A model generated the notes under the pieces. The model saw only the letters and a program-made list of their open reading frames with translations. It was not told the origin of the DNA and did not search any database. From contig JAFAHS010000437.1 of NCBI GenBank assembly GCA_019237115.1, positions 1 through 64,000 on the forward strand: a DNA stretch of 64,000 bases, written 5' to 3'. This document shows positions 1 to 9,048 of this stretch, piece after piece; positions within the stretch are counted from its first letter, which is position 1; each line of letters starts with the position of its first letter. The stretch is from Deltaproteobacteria bacterium. GTDB taxonomy: Bacteria > Desulfobacterota > Binatia > Binatales > Binataceae. The position numbers and the translations under genes are program-made.

Positions 1-1
1 C

Positions 2-217
2 TATCACTGGGCGCGGGTCGCGGCGATCTGCGACCCGGCGAGTAAAACCTACTACGCCGCGCTGCGCGGACGCGGCCATTCATACGCCCGCGCGCTCCGC
101 GCCCTCGGCGATCGGCTTCTCCGAGTCCTCATCGCCATGCTCAAAAATGACTCGCTCTACGACGCTTCGAAACGTCGCTCTCGACCGACACCTTTACCCT
201 TGGAGGATGTCGCGTGA
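2..217 (+). mobile_element. IS110-family transposase, C-terminal part (5' end outside window)
   Basis: Open frame from base 2: YHWARVAAICDPASKTYYAALRGRGHSYARALRALGDRLLRVLIAMLKNDSLYD...EDVA*, resembling the Transposase_20/IS110 C-terminus (ALRGRGHSYARALRALGDRLL, IAMLKNDSLYD). No start codon in window, so missing from the ORF track. Confidence 0.75.
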
Positions 218-280
218 AACGCTTGACAAGAGGTGGGGAGTCCTCTCGCAAGCTGACAGAAAATTTCTCGGGCGCCCAGG

Positions 281-1333
281 TCAGTACTGATTGCAGACCG
301 TAACGCCCACGTTCTGGAAGGTGTTCATCTCCTCGAACACCTTGTTGATGCCGTTGAGGTCGCAGGTCCCGGTCACCATCGCCTTGGGCGACACCTTCTT
401 GGCTTCGACCATCTGCAGCATCGAGGGATAGTGCGATGCCTGCATGCCCAGCGAGGCAATCACCTGCAGCTCCATTGTGACCATGCGGTCGATGGGCAGC
501 GACACTTCGCCTTGTTCGGCGGAGGTGGTGAGACCGATCTGCAGATGCCGGCCCTGCTTGCGCAGGCTCATGATCGCGTTGCGGCAGGTGGTTGCGATTC
601 CAAGGGCATCCACGGCCACGTGCGCGCCGCCCTTGGTGATATCGACCACGGCCTGTACCGGATCGGTCTTCTTTGCGTTGATCACGTGTGCCGCCCCGAC
701 CCCACGGGCCAATTCAAGTTTGGCGGAGTCCAGATCGACCCCGATTACATTGGCGCCGCACGCGGCTGCCACGTTGATCGCGGCCAGACCGATTCCGCCG
801 CATCCGAACACTGCCACCCATTCACCCGGTTTCACTTGCGCGCGGTCGACGATGCCGTGGAAGGAAGTCATGAAGCGACAGCCCATCGAGGCGGCCTCGA
901 CGAAGTCGATGTTGTTGGGAAGATTCACCAGGTTGAGGTCCGCAAACGGCACGCCCACCAGACGGCCGAAGCCGCCCGGATAGGAAAAGCCGGGGAGTAA
1001 CGGCGTCAGGCACACGTTGGAGGAGCCATTGCGGCAGTATTCGCAGGTCCCGTCGCCCTGGCTGAACGGCACCACCACGCGGTCACCCTTTTTGAAGTTG
1101 CGAACTTCCTTGCCGACCTCCAGGACTACCCCGCAGAACTCATGGCCGAGGATCGCGCCCGGCTGGGCAGCCAGCCCCATCCAGGTCCAGTCGCCCGACC
1201 ACGCGTGCCAATCGGAGCGGCAGACGCCATTGGCTTCGACCTGAATGATCGCGCCGTCGGGCGCACACTTCGGGTCGGGAACATCTTTGACGACAAGCGG
1301 CTTCTTGGTCGCTTCGAATACCGCTGCTCTCAT
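281..1333 (-). CDS. zinc-dependent alcohol dehydrogenase
   Basis: MDR/ADH fold: GHEFCGVVLEVG, structural Zn Cys cluster CEYCRNGSSNVC, Rossmann GCGGIGLAAINVA. Confidence 0.9.
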   Translation of the reverse strand: MRAAVFEATKKPLVVKDVPDPKCAPDGAIIQVEANGVCRSDWHAWSGDWTWMGLAAQPGAILGHEFCGVVLEVGKEVRNFKKGDRVVVPFSQGDGTCEYCRNGSSNVCLTPLLPGFSYPGGFGRLVGVPFADLNLVNLPNNIDFVEAASMGCRFMTSFHGIVDRAQVKPGEWVAVFGCGGIGLAAINVAAACGANVIGVDLDSAKLELARGVGAAHVINAKKTDPVQAVVDITKGGAHVAVDALGIATTCRNAIMSLRKQGRHLQIGLTTSAEQGEVSLPIDRMVTMELQVIASLGMQASHYPSMLQMVEAKKVSPKAMVTGTCDLNGINKVFEEMNTFQNVGVTVCNQY

Positions 1334-1541
1334 GGTGTCATTCCTCCTTGATACGTCATCGGGCAGCCGCGCAGCGCGGCCATTTTAATCAAAAGTCTCG
1401 GTCCGTCACGGTCTCGATATAGCGCCTGATTGGCGCTGGCGGCAAACGGAGCGGCTGCCCGCAGAATTCGCCGGGGCGAGTTCCCGCATCGTGCGCGCCC
1501 GCCACTCTCCCGCGCTACAAAGCCCCCGGCTGTCCGATTGC

Positions 1542-2537
1542 TCACAGCAGCTTGGCCACGATCTTTTCGAACTCGGCGGGGCTTGAGGCGTCGATTTCAA
1601 CCGGATGCAAATCGACGCCCGCCTGGTCCTGGGCCTTCAGGCGCTCGACCGCTCCCTCGATACCGCCGATGTAGCCAAGCTCGCTCAAAAGTTTCTCGGA
1701 GAGCGCCGCGGTCCCTTCCTTGGCGCCGCCCTTGTTCCAGGCTTCCTTGACTTTCGCGACGTCGGCGCCAAACCCGTAACGGGTGAGTTGCTCGGCATAG
1801 AAGGTGCCCATTCGAGCCGCGTAGAAGGCGACCGTACCCGCGTGTCCGGCGCGGGCGCGCTCGGGATGGTTGGTGACGGTCACGTGCCCGGGGGCTTTTA
1901 CTTCCACCGCGGTGGGCGCACGTCCCGCGGCCCGTGCCACCGCGCGGAAATCGTCGATCGCCCGCTTGAGGCCGCTGAGCGGGATCATGACCGGCAGCCA
2001 TCCGTCGGCCTGGCGGGCAGTGAATTCAACGCTCCTGGGATTGAGCGACGCGATCCAAACCGGGATGTGCTTGCGCACCGGGTCGAAGCGCAGGGTGAAG
2101 CCGCGGCTGAGCTTGAACAGCCGGCCCTGGTAGTTCAGGGGCGTTCCCGCGATGAGCATATTGATGATCTCGACGCATTCCTTCATGCGCGTCAGCGGCG
2201 GATTGAACTTCACGCCATGGAAGTGCTCGATGACTTGCGGCCCGCTGGTCCCCAGCCCGATGATCATGCGGCCGTCGGAAAGCTCATCGAGGGTGCCGAA
2301 ATGCTGGGCCAGCGCGGCGGGGGTGCGCGAATAGATATTCACGATTGAAGTGGCGAGCTGAATCTTCTTGGTGTGCTCGGCCAGTATGGCGAGCAGCGTG
2401 AACGCATCGCGGCCCCACGCCTCGGCGACCCAGATCGAATGAATCCCGGCGGCGTCGGCAATTTTTGCGCGCTCGATGAGACCCGTGAAGTCGAGCTTAC
2501 CCTGCCAGTTGACACCGACCGTGAGTTTGCGAGCCAT
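1542..2537 (-). CDS. LLM class flavin-dependent oxidoreductase
   Basis: Luciferase-like N-terminus (IHSIWVAEAWGRDAFTLLAILAEHTKKIQLATSI, LSDGRMIIGLGTSGP). Confidence 0.88.
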   Translation of the reverse strand: MARKLTVGVNWQGKLDFTGLIERAKIADAAGIHSIWVAEAWGRDAFTLLAILAEHTKKIQLATSIVNIYSRTPAALAQHFGTLDELSDGRMIIGLGTSGPQVIEHFHGVKFNPPLTRMKECVEIINMLIAGTPLNYQGRLFKLSRGFTLRFDPVRKHIPVWIASLNPRSVEFTARQADGWLPVMIPLSGLKRAIDDFRAVARAAGRAPTAVEVKAPGHVTVTNHPERARAGHAGTVAFYAARMGTFYAEQLTRYGFGADVAKVKEAWNKGGAKEGTAALSEKLLSELGYIGGIEGAVERLKAQDQAGVDLHPVEIDASSPAEFEKIVAKLL

Positions 2538-2554
2538 CTTCGAGTTCCTCCGTG

Positions 2555-3193
2555 TTACTTGAGATCGCGGACGCGCTCATACCAGCGCATCAGGTTTTTG
2601 AAATCGCGCACCGCTTCGAAATTGCGCGAGTCGAGCGCGAGAAAGAAAAACGGATGGTACAAGGACGCATCGGCCATGGTGAACCCGCCGCCGAGAAAGA
2701 AATCCTTGCCCTGAAGCTGGGTATCGATCATCCGGGCATACAGAACCAGCTGCTCGTGGTAGGCGGCGGCGCCGGCACGCATCTGGGCAGCGCTCATACC
2801 GATGAGCTTTTCACGATTGGCCGTCAACTTGGCATCGCCGGCAGCAGCGAGAAAATCGGGAATCACCAGCAACAGAATCGGAGTGAAAAGCGTGTTGTCG
2901 GCCCACTGATCGATAACCTCGCACAGGCCAAGCATGCCCTCGGGGATAGCCCGGCGCGCGGGAACCTTCCGGTCGATCCACTTGATGATATCGGCGGAAT
3001 TCCACACCACCTCACCGTTCCACTCGAGTACGGGCACGCGCGTCCACTTGCCGCCGGTTACCTCAAGCAGGTTGGTCTTGTCCTCGTAGTGGCACTCGAT
3101 CGGGTTCCACTTGAGGCCCTTGTGAACCAGTACCCGCCGCAGCTTCTCGGAGAACGGTGAGATCGTATACTGGTAGAGGTTGATATCTCCCAT
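2555..3193 (-). CDS. glutathione S-transferase family protein
   Basis: Thioredoxin-like GST N-terminus (YTISPFSEKLRRVLVHKGL...VPVLEWNGEVVWNSADIIKWID) and helical C-terminus (FFLGGGFTMADASLYHPFFF). Confidence 0.85.
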   Translation of the reverse strand: MGDINLYQYTISPFSEKLRRVLVHKGLKWNPIECHYEDKTNLLEVTGGKWTRVPVLEWNGEVVWNSADIIKWIDRKVPARRAIPEGMLGLCEVIDQWADNTLFTPILLLVIPDFLAAAGDAKLTANREKLIGMSAAQMRAGAAAYHEQLVLYARMIDTQLQGKDFFLGGGFTMADASLYHPFFFLALDSRNFEAVRDFKNLMRWYERVRDLK

Positions 3194-3208
3194 CGCGCGC
3201 TCCGTGTT

Positions 3209-4807
3209 TTAGGCGGCGGAGTGCCGGCGGACGGTCAGCTGGAGTCCGATCTCGGGCCTGATGAGCGCGCGGATGTGGCAGCCGCGCTCGGCAACCTCGA
3301 CCAGGTGATGCAGCTGCGCGTCATCGAGGGAACTCTCAACCTCAAGTTGCACTTGAATTTCCTTTACGTGGCCCTTTTCGTTGGCCTGTACGTGAGCCGA
3401 GGCGCGCCCAAGGGAGGCCTTGCGCGCGCGGGCGGCCACCCTCAGCGACATGAGCAGGCATCCGCCGAGGGCGCCGAGAAAGGCCGACACCGGATCGGGT
3501 CCCGCAACGTCGTCGCCATCGAGAGACCACCGAAACGGGCCGTAGTTGACCTCGACCTTGAGGTCCTCGCCGCCCGCCGACAGCGTCACATCATGCTTGC
3601 GATAGGGAGCAGGCTTGGCTGCTTCGCCGCGGGCCGCTTGCGCGCCGTCTTCGAGTAGCTCTTTAACCCGGGTGGTAAAGCGCGCCGCGCTCGCGCCATC
3701 GATTCCGCGATGGTCGTACGCTATGGCGATCTGCATCGCGGGGCGGACCTCGGGCCTTCCATCAATCGCAAGGACTTCGTCGCGGATCGCACCGACAAAC
3801 ATCAGAGCGGCCTGCGGCGCAAAGATGACCGGGGTCCCGTTCTCGATGCCGTAGGCGCCCAGATTGGACACCGTGAAGGTGCATTCTTCCAGGTCTTGCG
3901 GCAACAGTTTCTTGTCGCGCGCCTTCGCGGCCAGCTCGGCGGCACGGGTGCTGAGGGCGGCGACGTCGAGGGCCTGCGCGTCGTGGATGACGGGAACGAC
4001 CAGACCGTTTGGCGTATCGACTGCGATACCGAGATTGATCCGATCGTAGATAAGCATCTCGCCATCGCGGTAGCTCGCGTTGACGCGGGGATTTTCACCC
4101 AGCGCCTGCACCACCGCGGCGAGAATGAGATCGGTAATGGTGGTCTTTGCGCCGCCGGCGCTCAGGGCGCGGCGTTTTTCGAGCGCCCGCGACATGTCGA
4201 CCCGCACCATCTGCACGAAGTGTGGCACCTGCTGCCAGCTGCTGGTCAGATTCCTTGCGCCGACCGCCTGGATGCGGGTGAGCTTTTCGCGGCGCGCGGG
4301 CGTGAGCGCAGCGGGCGGCTGGGGCCCGGCGGCGGGCGTGGCGGCCGCACGGCGCACGTCGTCCTCGGTGATCATTCCGTCGGGACCACTGCCCGAAATT
4401 CGGCCAAGGTCAACTCCGGCTTCCGCGGCGATTCGCTTTGCGCGGGGCGACGCGATTACCCTGCTCCCGTGCGCTGCCGCGGCGGTCGCCCTCACCTGCG
4501 CGGCCGGCGCGGCGACGGTGGAACTCGGCGCCGAGGGGGTCGGGGCCGTCGCTGCGCGAATCGATTCGCCGTTAATCGCGATAACCGCCAGCTCGCCGCC
4601 GACCTGCACCACTTCGCCTTGCGCGGCGGACACGCGCGCGAGCACGCCCGACGCGGGAGCTTCAACCTCTACTTCAGCCTTGTCGGTCTCGACCGTGAGG
4701 ACCAGCTCGCCCCGGGCGACCGTGTCTCCGGCGCGTTTGTGCCATTGCAGGACGGTTCCCTCGGTCATGGCATGACCAAGCTTGGGCATCTGGATAACGA
4801 ACGGCAT
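3209..4807 (-). CDS. dihydrolipoamide acyltransferase (E2) with C-terminal OsmC-like domain
   Basis: Lipoyl domain (VETDKAEVEVEAP), E1/E3-binding domain (ASPRAKRIAAEAGVDLGRISGSGPDGMITEDDV), catalytic domain with DHRGIDG, then about 129 aa of OsmC/Ohr-like sequence (residues ~404-532, nt 3212-3598) with GGCLLMSL and ERGCHIRAL. Confidence 0.9.
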   Translation of the reverse strand: MPFVIQMPKLGHAMTEGTVLQWHKRAGDTVARGELVLTVETDKAEVEVEAPASGVLARVSAAQGEVVQVGGELAVIAINGESIRAATAPTPSAPSSTVAAPAAQVRATAAAAHGSRVIASPRAKRIAAEAGVDLGRISGSGPDGMITEDDVRRAAATPAAGPQPPAALTPARREKLTRIQAVGARNLTSSWQQVPHFVQMVRVDMSRALEKRRALSAGGAKTTITDLILAAVVQALGENPRVNASYRDGEMLIYDRINLGIAVDTPNGLVVPVIHDAQALDVAALSTRAAELAAKARDKKLLPQDLEECTFTVSNLGAYGIENGTPVIFAPQAALMFVGAIRDEVLAIDGRPEVRPAMQIAIAYDHRGIDGASAARFTTRVKELLEDGAQAARGEAAKPAPYRKHDVTLSAGGEDLKVEVNYGPFRWSLDGDDVAGPDPVSAFLGALGGCLLMSLRVAARARKASLGRASAHVQANEKGHVKEIQVQLEVESSLDDAQLHHLVEVAERGCHIRALIRPEIGLQLTVRRHSAA

Positions 4808-4929
4808 AACGACTTCCGAGTTCTACGAGAAAGCCCCCAACATCTCCAGCCTGCAAGCTCCGCTGGTCCGCCGCGCCCCCGCCGAGGGGTGAACCATTGC
4901 CGGGCGGCCCGACCTGAGGCCCGCCTGGT

Positions 4930-5904
4930 TCACGAAAGCAGTTCGCGGCACGCCTGGTAAATCTTTTCTTCGCTGGGAATCACGAATTTCTCGAGCACGG
5001 CAGCAGTCGGAACCGGAACGTCCGGTATTGCCACGCGGCGCAGCGGCCGGTCGAGATACTCAAGCGCTTCCTCCATCAGCAGCGCGCCGATCTCGGCCCC
5101 GACCCCGAGCGTTCGATAGCTTTCCTCGGCCACCACAATTTTGCCGGTCTTCTTGACCGATTCGACGATCGCGGGACGATCGAACGGACACAGGGAACGC
5201 GGGTCGATCACTTCGATATGGTGGCCCTCCTTGGCCAACCGATCGGCGACCGCAAGCGCCTTGGGAACCATCGCGGAAATTGCGACCAGCGTGAGCGCAT
5301 CGCCCTGCCGCACCACCGCCGCCTTGCCCAGGGGAACCACGTAGTCGGCATCTTCCGGCACTTCGCCTTTGGCGGCGTACAGCAGCTTATGCTCGAAGTA
5401 GAGCACCGGGTTGTTGTCGCGGATGGCGGCCTTGAGCAGACCCTTGGCATCGGCGGGGTTGGAAGGAGAGACGATTTTCAACCCAGGGGCGTGCATGAAG
5501 AACGCCTCCGGACACTGACCGTGTTCGGGACCGACCCCCGCCGCGCCCGAGGGACATCGCACCACCAGCGGTATCCGATAGGCACCGCCGTGGCCGTAGC
5601 GCCACATCCCCGCCTTCAGCACGATCTCGTCCCCAGCGGTGAACAGAAAATCGGCGAATTGAAGTTCGACGACCGGCCTGAGCCCGGTGAGCGCAGCCCC
5701 GACTCCGGCACCGACGAACGCATTTTCGGAAATCGGCGTATCGAAGACGCGCTCCTCGCCGAACTCCTCCTTGAGTCCCGAGGTGATACGGAAAATTCCG
5801 CCGAAGTTGGCGACGTCCTCGCCATACAGAATGACGGTGGGGTCGCGGCGCATCTCTTCGACCAACGCTTCCTTGATTCCTTGCGCGTACGTAATCGTTC
5901 GCAT
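4930..5904 (-). CDS. alpha-ketoacid dehydrogenase E1 component, beta subunit
   Basis: ILYGEDVANFGGIFRITSGL, FDTPISENAFVGAGVGAALTGLRPVVELQFADF typical of PdhB/AcoB. Confidence 0.93.
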   Translation of the reverse strand: MRTITYAQGIKEALVEEMRRDPTVILYGEDVANFGGIFRITSGLKEEFGEERVFDTPISENAFVGAGVGAALTGLRPVVELQFADFLFTAGDEIVLKAGMWRYGHGGAYRIPLVVRCPSGAAGVGPEHGQCPEAFFMHAPGLKIVSPSNPADAKGLLKAAIRDNNPVLYFEHKLLYAAKGEVPEDADYVVPLGKAAVVRQGDALTLVAISAMVPKALAVADRLAKEGHHIEVIDPRSLCPFDRPAIVESVKKTGKIVVAEESYRTLGVGAEIGALLMEEALEYLDRPLRRVAIPDVPVPTAAVLEKFVIPSEEKIYQACRELLS

Positions 5905-5961
5905 CGCCTTCTCTCCAGGGTGTGACGCCGGGGCCGGAAAAATCCCGCCGGTGTGGTCGGC

Positions 5962-6915
5962 TCAGGCAAACACGTCTTCGAGCGCCGACTCGGGCTTCGG
6001 AAACGGCTGCTTCTGCATGAACTCGATCGCGCGATCGATTTTGCCGCACGCGTCGGCGTCGGCCTCCGAGCGCAGCGAGTCGTTGAGAACGCCTTCCTGG
6101 GCCAGCTTGGCCTCGTAGACCGGGATGGGATCGCGCCGCCACTGCTTCTCGACTTCCTCGCGCGAACGATAACTCTCCGGGTCCCCGATCCAGTGGCCCC
6201 AGAGGCGGTAAGTCTTGGCCTCGACCAAAGACGGGCCCGCTCCGCTGCGGGCGCGCTGCAGGGCCTCACTGACCGCGGCGAAGACCTGCTCGGGATCGTT
6301 ACCATCCACCACCTTTCCCGGGACCGCGTAACCCTTCGCACGCTCCGCAATGTCCTTCACCGCGGTCGAGCGCTCGGTCGGCATCGAGACCGCCCAGCCA
6401 TTGTTTTCGCAGAGGAATACCACCGGGAGTTTGCGCACCGCGCAGAAGTTCATGCTTTCGTGGAAGGTGCCGCGATTGGAGGTACCGTCGCCGAAGAAGC
6501 ACAGGACGGCCTGGTCGCCGCCCTTCACTTTGATCGAGAGACCGGCGCCGGTGGCGATGGGGAAGCACCCGCCGAGGGTGCCGCTTTCGCCGAGCACCCC
6601 AAGTTCGGGATAGACCACGCGCATGACGCCGCCCTTGCCACGATTGGTTCCGCCCTCACGGCCGGCGAGATCGCAGAGGACCTTTTCAAGCGGGATGCCA
6701 CGCGCGACCCAGTAGGCCACGCCGCGGTGCGCATAGAGCATGTAGTCGTCGCGCCGCAGGGCCGCGATGGCGGCGCACTGGAGGGCCTCCTGGCCAACGC
6801 CCGGATGCATGAAACCACCGACCTGTCCGGCCTTGATAAGCTCGGCAATCCGTTCTTCGAGGCGCCGGCTCAGGATCATATTGCGGTAGATTTGCAGCTT
6901 CAGATTGCGATCCAT
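5962..6915 (-). CDS. thiamine-PP-dependent dehydrogenase E1 component, alpha subunit
   Basis: TPP motif GDGTSNRGTFHESMNFCAVRKLPVVFLCENN; adjacent to E1 beta and E2. Confidence 0.93.
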   Translation of the reverse strand: MDRNLKLQIYRNMILSRRLEERIAELIKAGQVGGFMHPGVGQEALQCAAIAALRRDDYMLYAHRGVAYWVARGIPLEKVLCDLAGREGGTNRGKGGVMRVVYPELGVLGESGTLGGCFPIATGAGLSIKVKGGDQAVLCFFGDGTSNRGTFHESMNFCAVRKLPVVFLCENNGWAVSMPTERSTAVKDIAERAKGYAVPGKVVDGNDPEQVFAAVSEALQRARSGAGPSLVEAKTYRLWGHWIGDPESYRSREEVEKQWRRDPIPVYEAKLAQEGVLNDSLRSEADADACGKIDRAIEFMQKQPFPKPESALEDVFA

Positions 6916-7336
6916 GGCGAGTCTCCGTCTGGTGTCGGTGTCTTGACGAAGCCCAAACTAGCGGAGAACCGCGCGATGCTACAAACCGAGCCTTCGCAGC
7001 CCCCGGCAACGCCTACCGCTTCGCGCAAAGGTCCGCACCAGTTGGAGGTCGGGCGATACCGCCCTGACCTGACAGCAGGATGGGCCCGATGCTCGGTGCG
7101 AGGGAGAGGCTGCTGCTCCGAATCAGCGCAGCCGAAAATTACCAGCGGCGCCGCGCCGCAGAGGGAGCTCTCGCCGTCAGGTCGGGGCCGCGACCTTCGT
7201 GCATGCGGGTGATTTTTGCGCACCGGGAAGAACCGGCGCCCTCGAAGCGGCAGAGCGCTGGCTATTTGTATGCTTTTCACGTACAGGATCAAGTAGCATG
7301 ATTGGGATGCGGTCACCCATCGCGGGGAGAAGCGCC

Positions 7337-8149
7337 ATGAACCCGAATCTGAAAGCTGTGTGGCAGGCAGTTATCTGCGCCATTCTGCTCGCGGTCGCAA
7401 GCATGGTCGGCGCCGATGACGATACAGAGATGTGTCGATCGGCGAATAGCGCAATGGGCAAGCACCTGATGCTCGGGGACCACATGACGATGACCCCAGC
7501 CCGCCCGCAGACGCCGGCCGATGCGCAGCGGGGGCAGGAGATTATCGCGGCGATGCGGCGGGTGCTGGTCAGGTACCAGGACTCCGACGCCGCAGTTGCG
7601 GCAGGTTACATCCCATACATGCCGACGGTCCCGCAGGACGTCTACCACTTCGCCAACCGGGCATTGAGCGCAGACGAGTACCTGGGTGACGTAAGTATCG
7701 AACGGCCGGGCGCGCTCCTGTTCGAGAGGAAAACCTTCGGTGGCTACAAGCTGGTTGGGGCGATGTATTCGGCGCCGGCCAACTATACGCTCGACCAGCT
7801 CGACGCGATCATTCCGCTAAGTCTCACCCACTGGCACGCACACACCAACATCTGCCTGCCTGCGGGCGTGACCGAGCAGGACGTCATGAACGGCGACATC
7901 CGTGGCCACTTCAGGGCTTCGATTCCCAACAATCCGATGGGTCTCGGTTTCGGTGCGGGCACGGGCACGCGCATGCGTCTGGGCTACATGGCGGATCCGC
8001 GTTTCGGGTTTGCCGGAACGATTTCGACCGCGGCGGACTGCGAAGCGCTGGGGGGCAATTTCCATCCGCAGATCTTTGGCTGGATGGTGCACGTGTATCC
8101 GTTCCAGAGCGACGATCTGAAGGTGGCGTTCAGTACCGAGGCGCCGTAG
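7337..8149 (+). CDS. conserved secreted protein of unknown function with HWHAH motif
   Basis: Signal peptide from internal ATG (MNPNLKAVWQAVICAILLAVASMVGA); HWHAHTNICLP and HPQIFGWMVHVYPF suggest metal binding. Confidence 0.7.
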   Translation: MNPNLKAVWQAVICAILLAVASMVGADDDTEMCRSANSAMGKHLMLGDHMTMTPARPQTPADAQRGQEIIAAMRRVLVRYQDSDAAVAAGYIPYMPTVPQDVYHFANRALSADEYLGDVSIERPGALLFERKTFGGYKLVGAMYSAPANYTLDQLDAIIPLSLTHWHAHTNICLPAGVTEQDVMNGDIRGHFRASIPNNPMGLGFGAGTGTRMRLGYMADPRFGFAGTISTAADCEALGGNFHPQIFGWMVHVYPFQSDDLKVAFSTEAP

Positions 8150-8252
8150 GAAACCCGCGCCTCTGCGGAGTCTTACAGATCAAGCCTTAACGAAGGAGCT
8201 GTCACTGGCGGGGCAGCCGGCCGACGCGGGGACCGCGAGATTTGTCCCGTGT

Positions 8253-8963
8253 TTAGTCGAGACCGGTTGTCCTGGTGTCTGAGCGGGCGGTGCCCGGCGC
8301 GGGGGAAATCACATACGCGCAGCGGCGCGCACCGGCGAGGATATGATCGGTGCGCTCCACGCTGGTTTTTTTGCCCAGCAGTTCGCGGAACAGTGAGAGC
8401 TCTTCCCGGCATAGCCCCTGACACGACTCGGCTGCCACGCAGATGGGGCAGTGATTCTCTGCGAATAGGATGGTTCCGTCGGGGCGCGCCGCGCATTCCG
8501 ACATGTAGCCCTGCGCGCTCCGAATTTCGGACAGCGCTTGCACGCGCTCGAGCAGCCCGCTTCCAGCGCTTCTCATTTTCTCGCCGTAGTCGCGAAGCTG
8601 GCGGCGAGTACGTTCTTTGAGCAGCTTGTTCAAACCCTCTTCGCCGAACGCGGCGCGAATCGCGCCGATCATTTCCAGCGTCAGCTCCGCGTGACTCTCC
8701 GGAAAGCGCGTTGCCGCCCGCTCGGTGAGCCTCCAGATTTGCGCCGGACGCCCCACCGGGCGGCGCTCGTTGCTGAACTTCACCAGGCCTTCCTCGCGGA
8801 AGCGATACAGATGCTGGCGAACCGCCATCGTGGTCAGGCGCAGGCGCTGCGCCAGTGCGCTGGCTGCCTGGGGACCCTTGGTCTTGAGCAGGTAGAGGAT
8901 GCGCTCATCCGTGCGTGCATCGGTGTCGACCGGATTCGAGACCATGAACGCTATGGTATCCAA
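8253..8963 (-). CDS. winged-helix transcriptional regulator, SufR-like with C-terminal Cys cluster
   Basis: N-terminal wHTH (ILYLLKTKGPQAASALAQRLRLTTMAVRQHLYRFREEGLV...RRPVGRPAQIW) and CPICVAAESCQGLC, like SufR-type Fe-S regulators. Confidence 0.8.
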   Translation of the reverse strand: MDTIAFMVSNPVDTDARTDERILYLLKTKGPQAASALAQRLRLTTMAVRQHLYRFREEGLVKFSNERRPVGRPAQIWRLTERAATRFPESHAELTLEMIGAIRAAFGEEGLNKLLKERTRRQLRDYGEKMRSAGSGLLERVQALSEIRSAQGYMSECAARPDGTILFAENHCPICVAAESCQGLCREELSLFRELLGKKTSVERTDHILAGARRCAYVISPAPGTARSDTRTTGLD

Positions 8964-9048
8964 GCCCGGCGATTAATCAAGGTCCCTCTTGACTTAATTA
9001 TGAAAGATTGTACTTTACAAACTATCGGCTCCGACAGGAGGCACGGCC

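Noticed and set aside
3710-4960. 416-aa + strand ORF opposite E2
   Set aside because: Antisense shadow ORF in GC-rich coding DNA; Arg/Gly/His-rich without family motifs.
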